From: an uncultured Propionibacteriaceae bacterium
GTDB taxonomy: Bacteria > Actinomycetota > Actinomycetes > Propionibacteriales > Propionibacteriaceae
Length of the DNA: 51,749 bases
Direction: 5' to 3'
Assembly: GCA_902805915.1 (NCBI GenBank)
Contig: CADCUO010000096.1
Span: 1 to 51,749 of the forward strand
A program made the position numbers and the translations under genes. Positions 48,472-51,749 of this stretch are shown here, one piece after another. The notes beneath the pieces were generated by a model, which was not told where the DNA came from, ran no database searches, and was given only the letters and a program-made list of their open reading frames with translations. Each line of letters opens with the position of its first letter. Position 1 is the first letter of the stretch.

Positions 48472-48696
48472 TCAGTCGGGCAGGCCGAGCGTCTCCCGGA
48501 GTTCGGTCTCACGCTCGGCCATGGCGGCTCGGACCCGGTCGGTGAAGTCGCGGACGGAGTCGCCGATCCCGGTGGCCGACTCCGCGACCCGGTTGCCGAT
48601 CGCCTGCGGTGTGGCCTGGTGCAGGTAGCCGCGAACCTTGCCGCCGACGTAGATGGTGCAGCCCACCCCGAGGACGAACCAGAAGCCTCGTCGCAT
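48472..48696 (-). CDS. DUF6167-like small membrane protein
   Basis: A 74-residue protein with an N-terminal hydrophobic segment (FWFVLGVGCTIYVGGKVRGY) and an amphipathic remainder ending in TELRETLGLPD. It resembles the actinobacterial DUF6167 family found between DUF948 and alaS; function is unknown. ATG 48696 has AGGAGG at 7 nt and starts 2 nt after the DUF948 stop, so the two are coupled and probably act together at the membrane. Confidence 0.75.
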   Translation of the reverse strand: MRRGFWFVLGVGCTIYVGGKVRGYLHQATPQAIGNRVAESATGIGDSVRDFTDRVRAAMAERETELRETLGLPD

Positions 48697-48698
48697 GC

Positions 48699-49118
48699 TC
48701 AGTCCTCCTGTCGACGCAGCGACCGGCTGGCGCGCGCGCGGGCGGGACGGCGTCCCTCGCCCTTCAATGCCTTGCGAATCCCGTAGCTGAGCGCGGCGGT
48801 CTTCACCAGCGGCCCGCCCAGGGTGGCGCTGAACAAGGCAGCCAGCTGGGCAGCATTCTCGCTTACCACGGTGGCGTTGCGGCTTACCGTGGCGACGTCC
48901 TCGGTCACCAGCGCCACCTTCTCCAGCTCGGCGTTGGTGGCGCTCACCGTGCCACGCAGCTCTGTCAGGATCGGTACGGACTCGTGCCCGATATCGCGTA
49001 CGGCCAGCCGCACCTCCTCCAGCACCCGACCAAGCTTGAGCATCGGGACAGCTGTCAAGGCGACCAGGGCGACGAAGGCGATGGCGGCGATGAGACCGGC
49101 GATCTCCCCTACGGACAT
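48699..49118 (-). CDS. DUF948 membrane-anchored protein
   Basis: A 139-residue protein with one N-terminal transmembrane segment (IAGLIAAIAFVALVALTAVP) and a long helical region, then a basic C-terminal tail (about residues 118-136). DUF948 proteins resemble the helical parts of chemoreceptors and are of unknown function. ATG 49118 follows AAGGAACC. The two-gene unit with DUF6167 upstream of alaS is conserved in actinobacteria. Confidence 0.8.
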   Translation of the reverse strand: MSVGEIAGLIAAIAFVALVALTAVPMLKLGRVLEEVRLAVRDIGHESVPILTELRGTVSATNAELEKVALVTEDVATVSRNATVVSENAAQLAALFSATLGGPLVKTAALSYGIRKALKGEGRRPARARASRSLRRQED

Positions 49119-49190
49119 ATGGTTCCTTACCTTTTTCTGTGACTCGGGCTGTTAGCTGACTCGGGCTCCGCCGCTTGTGCAGGGACGACC

Positions 49191-50624
49191 TTACCGCGCC
49201 TGCCCGCGTTCTGGCTTGATAGTTGTCCGGCCGGCGCCGGAGCCGAGGATCTCCTCGATCCGGGCCAGCCGCTCCGCCATCGCGGCCTCCGCGCCGCGGG
49301 CCACCGGTCGGTAGTACACGGCGCCCAGCACCTGATCCGGCAGGTACTGCTGGGCGGCGATGCCGTGCGGGGCGTCGTGGGCGTAGGTGTAGCCCTGACC
49401 GTGGCCATGCTGCTTGGCGCCGGGATAGTGGGCGTCTCGCAGGTGCGGCGGTACCAGACCGATCTTGCCGGCCCGTACGTCGGCCAGGGCGGCGTCGATG
49501 GCCAGCACCACCGCATTCGACTTCGGCGCGACAGCGAGGGCGATGACGGCCTGTGCCAGGTTGATCCTGCCTTCCGGCATTCCGATGAAGGCCACTGCGT
49601 CGGCCGCCGCGACAGCCGTGGTGAGCGCTGTCGGGTCGGCCAGACCGATGTCTTCCGACGCGAGGATGACCAGCCGGCGGGCGATGAACCGCGGGTCCTC
49701 GCCGGCCTCGATCATCCGGGCCAGATAGTGCAGCGACGCCTGTACGTCGGAACCGCGGATGGACTTGATGAAGGCGCTGATGACGTCGTAGTGCTGGTCA
49801 CCGTCACGGTCATAGCGCACCGCGGCCCGGTCCACCGCCCGCTCCACCGTCTCGGTGTCGATCTCCGTGGTGCCGACGGCCTCAGCTCCGGCAGCTGCCT
49901 CCTCCAGATAGGTGAGGCCGCGACGAGCGTCCCCGCCGGCCATCCGCAGCACGGCCGCCCGGGCCTCATCGGTGAGCGTGAACGGCTCCCCGGCGGGGAT
50001 CCCGGTAGTCCCGGAAGTTCGCAGCCCTCTCTCCTCGGTCAGGGCGCGGGTCAGCAGCCCGGAGATGTCGTCGTCGGTGAGCGGCCGCAGGGTCAGCAGC
50101 AGCGACCGGGACAGCAGTGGGGAGATGACCGAGAAGCTGGGGTTCTCCGTGGTGGCGGCGATCAGGGTGACCAGTCGGTTCTCCACGGCCGGCAGCAGCA
50201 CATCCTGCTGCGTTTTCGAGAACCGGTGCACCTCGTCGACGAACAGCACCGTCTGCCGACCCTGCCGGAGCTCGTTGCGGGCCTGGTCCAGTACCGCCCG
50301 TACCTCCTTGACGCCGGCGGTGACCGCCGAGATCTCGACGAACCGGCGGTCAGTCTGCCGCGACACCACGGAAGCGATGGTGGTCTTGCCCACCCCGGGC
50401 GGCCCCCACAGGAACACCGACATCGCCTCGCCGGCGGACAACCGTCGCAGCGGGGACCCCGGCGTCAGCAGATGCTGCTGCCCGACGATCTCGTCCAAAG
50501 TCCGCGGCCGCATCCGTACCGCCAGCGGTAGCCCAGCCCGGTCGGTGTCGCCCAAGCTGCCGCCACCCGCAACTGACCCCGCCGCCTGCGGTCCCATCAG
50601 GTTCCCGAAGAGGTCCTCACCCAT
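49191..50624 (-). CDS. rarA: Replication-associated recombination protein A (MgsA/WRNIP1 family AAA ATPase)
   Basis: Clamp-loader-like ATPase that acts at stalled forks. [14 protein letters not shown] precedes Walker [11 protein letters not shown], Walker [11 protein letters not shown], and sensor AATTENPSF. The C-terminal oligomerisation domain has [16 protein letters not shown] and [28 protein letters not shown]. The N-terminal 25 residues are a Gly-rich lead. Length (477 aa) is usual. ATG 50624 follows GGGGCGG. It is separated from aspS by a 182-nt gap with a large inverted repeat. Confidence 0.95.
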   Translation of the reverse strand: MGEDLFGNLMGPQAAGSVAGGGSLGDTDRAGLPLAVRMRPRTLDEIVGQQHLLTPGSPLRRLSAGEAMSVFLWGPPGVGKTTIASVVSRQTDRRFVEISAVTAGVKEVRAVLDQARNELRQGRQTVLFVDEVHRFSKTQQDVLLPAVENRLVTLIAATTENPSFSVISPLLSRSLLLTLRPLTDDDISGLLTRALTEERGLRTSGTTGIPAGEPFTLTDEARAAVLRMAGGDARRGLTYLEEAAAGAEAVGTTEIDTETVERAVDRAAVRYDRDGDQHYDVISAFIKSIRGSDVQASLHYLARMIEAGEDPRFIARRLVILASEDIGLADPTALTTAVAAADAVAFIGMPEGRINLAQAVIALAVAPKSNAVVLAIDAALADVRAGKIGLVPPHLRDAHYPGAKQHGHGQGYTYAHDAPHGIAAQQYLPDQVLGAVYYRPVARGAEAAMAERLARIEEILGSGAGRTTIKPERGQAR

Positions 50625-50691
50625 GCCAGCACCGCCCCTTCACCCAGCCGATCCTAACCACGGCCGCTGACAGACCGCGCGTCCGGCGGGA

Positions 50692-50789
50692 GTGGTGAGC
50701 CGACGGCGGCCAGGTCAGGGTTCGGTCGGGCATTCCGAAGGAGCGAAGCGACTGAGGAGGGCGGGACCTGGCCGCCGTCGGCTCACCAC
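50692..50789. repeat. 98-nt palindromic element with 25-bp perfect inverted repeats
   Basis: The arms 50692-50716 and 50765-50789 are exact reverse complements over 25 bp, around a 48-nt centre containing GGAGCGAAGCGACTGAGGAG. It lies 18 nt past the aspS stop and upstream of rarA. It could terminate aspS transcription (no T-tract) or be a miniature mobile palindrome. No open frame is present. Confidence 0.75.
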
Positions 50790-50806
50790 GAACCCAGCCA
50801 CGCAAA

Positions 50807-51749
50807 TCAGCCAGCAGCAGCCGAAACGGTCGCCTCAGCAGGCCGGGCGTCCACCCCAGCCTCTTTCCGCTGCTGCGTTGTGATCGGCGCCGGAGCGTCG
50901 GTCAGCGGGTCCACCCCACCACCTGACTTCGGGAAGGCGATTACGTCGCGGATCGAGTCCGTGCCCGACAACAAGGCACAGATCCGGTCCCAACCGAAGG
51001 CGATGCCGCCGTGCGGCGGCGGCCCGTAGTTGAAGGCGTCCAGCAGGAACCCGAACTTCTCCTCGGCCTCGGCCTTGCCGAGCCCCATTACCGCGAACAC
51101 CCGCTCCTGCACGTCCCGGGAGTGGATCCGGATGGAGCCACCTCCGATCTCGTTGCCGTTGCAGACGATGTCGTAGGCGTAGGCCAGCGCCGATCCGGGG
51201 TCGGTGTCGAAGGTGTCCATCGACTCCGGCTTGGGCGAGGTGAAGGCGTGGTGCACGGCGGTCCAGGCCCCCGAGCCCACGGCGACGTCCCCGCTGGCGA
51301 CAGCCTGGGTGGTCGGCTCGAACAGGGGTGCGTCGACGACCCAGACGAAGGCCCAGGCGGACTCGTCAATCAGGCCGACCTTGCGGCCGATCTCCAACCG
51401 GGTGGCCCCCAGCAGCGCCTGAGCGCTGGCGCGAGGGCCCGCGGCGAAGAAAACGCAGTCACCGGGCTTGGCGCCGACCCTCGCGACCAGACCGGCTCGC
51501 TCAGTCTCGGACAGGTTCTTGGCCACCGGTCCGCTCAGCTCACCGTCCTCGCCGACAAGCACGTACGCCAGCCCGCGGTGCCCGCGCTGCTTGGCGAAGT
51601 CCTGCCACGCATCCAGCTGCTTGCGGGGTTGCGCAGCGCCACCGGGCATGATGACGGCGCCGACGTACGGGGCCTGGAAGACCCGGAACGGCGTGTCGGA
51701 GAAGTAGTCGGTGCACTCGGTGAGCTCGAGGCCGAAGCGCAGGTCGGGC
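50807..51749 (-). CDS. aspS: Aspartyl-tRNA synthetase, C-terminal part (5' end beyond the window)
   Basis: The frame is open from the window edge (first full codon at 51748) to the stop at 50807, giving 313 residues of a class II synthetase of about 590-610. It begins [14 protein letters not shown], covers the GAD insertion domain typical of bacterial AspRS, and ends with the catalytic-domain [27 protein letters not shown] and motif 3 [15 protein letters not shown], then [12 protein letters not shown] start at 51649 would be an internal Met, not the real one. Whether it is discriminating or non-discriminating cannot be told without the anticodon-binding domain, which is off the window. Confidence 0.95.
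   Translation of the reverse strand, partial: PDLRFGLELTECTDYFSDTPFRVFQAPYVGAVIMPGGAAQPRKQLDAWQDFAKQRGHRGLAYVLVGEDGELSGPVAKNLSETERAGLVARVGAKPGDCVFFAAGPRASAQALLGATRLEIGRKVGLIDESAWAFVWVVDAPLFEPTTQAVASGDVAVGSGAWTAVHHAFTSPKPESMDTFDTDPGSALAYAYDIVCNGNEIGGGSIRIHSRDVQERVFAVMGLGKAEAEEKFGFLLDAFNYGPPPHGGIAFGWDRICALLSGTDSIRDVIAFPKSGGGVDPLTDAPAPITTQQRKEAGVDARPAEATVSAAAG

Overview
This is a chromosomal window from a high-GC actinobacterium. The evidence is a complete Pup-proteasome gene set (arc/mpa, dop, pup, prcB, prcA), a mycobacterial-type integration host factor, a helicase-dead actinobacterial PriA, a mycothiol-dependent isomerase-like enzyme, many GTG/TTG starts, and many -10 boxes (TANNNT) lying 5-7 nt before a start codon, as in leaderless transcripts. 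Gene order resembles Mycobacterium tuberculosis around Rv2109c-Rv2125 and the pyr-gmk-rpoZ-metK-priA-fmt block. The organism may belong to Propionibacteriales, but that is inference.

Layout by position, with most genes on the minus strand and so read from high to low coordinates. (1) 1-1135: decayed DNA beside the 3' end of tRNA-Pro(GGG), holding a cupin gene broken by several frameshifts and a small Cys-rich gene. (2) 1334-5322: der, plsC, cmk, tyrA. (3) 5319-9343: prcA, prcB, pup, dop, plus an opposite-strand DUF3054 membrane protein. (4) 9422-14280: arc, trmI, a family-5 solute-binding lipoprotein and a HAD hydrolase. (5) 14314-16725: a plus-strand DUF559 nuclease and an ArgE-like M20 peptidase, bracketed by two inverted ~86-nt repeats. 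(6) 16748-21274: metH and a divergent PAC2-family gene. (7) 21287-36912: rpe, rsmB, fmt, priA, metK, coaBC, rpoZ, gmk, mihF, pyrF, pyrD, carB, carA. (8) 37126-38470: a broken MarR-like regulator, nusB with an in-frame amber codon, and efp; pyrR-pyrB-pyrC, which commonly lie here, are absent. (9) 38571-39665: a second DUF559 gene between inverted repeats. (10) 39681-45706: a mycothiol-dependent isomerase-like gene, aroB, aroK, aroC, aroE, mltG, ruvX. (11) 45773-51749: alaS, DUF6167, DUF948, rarA and the 3' part of aspS.

The genes are mostly core housekeeping: regulated proteolysis, tRNA/rRNA modification, translation initiation and elongation, pyrimidine and aromatic biosynthesis, SAM and methionine metabolism, CoA synthesis and cell-wall growth. 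Tight start/stop overlaps (ATGA or GTGA) indicate translational coupling, including an unusual prcA-tyrA junction. The least expected content is a set of palindromic repeats: paired hairpins with identical loops inside the 3' end of carA, an in-frame palindromic insertion in carB, inverted repeats around both DUF559 genes, and a 25-bp perfect inverted repeat downstream of aspS.
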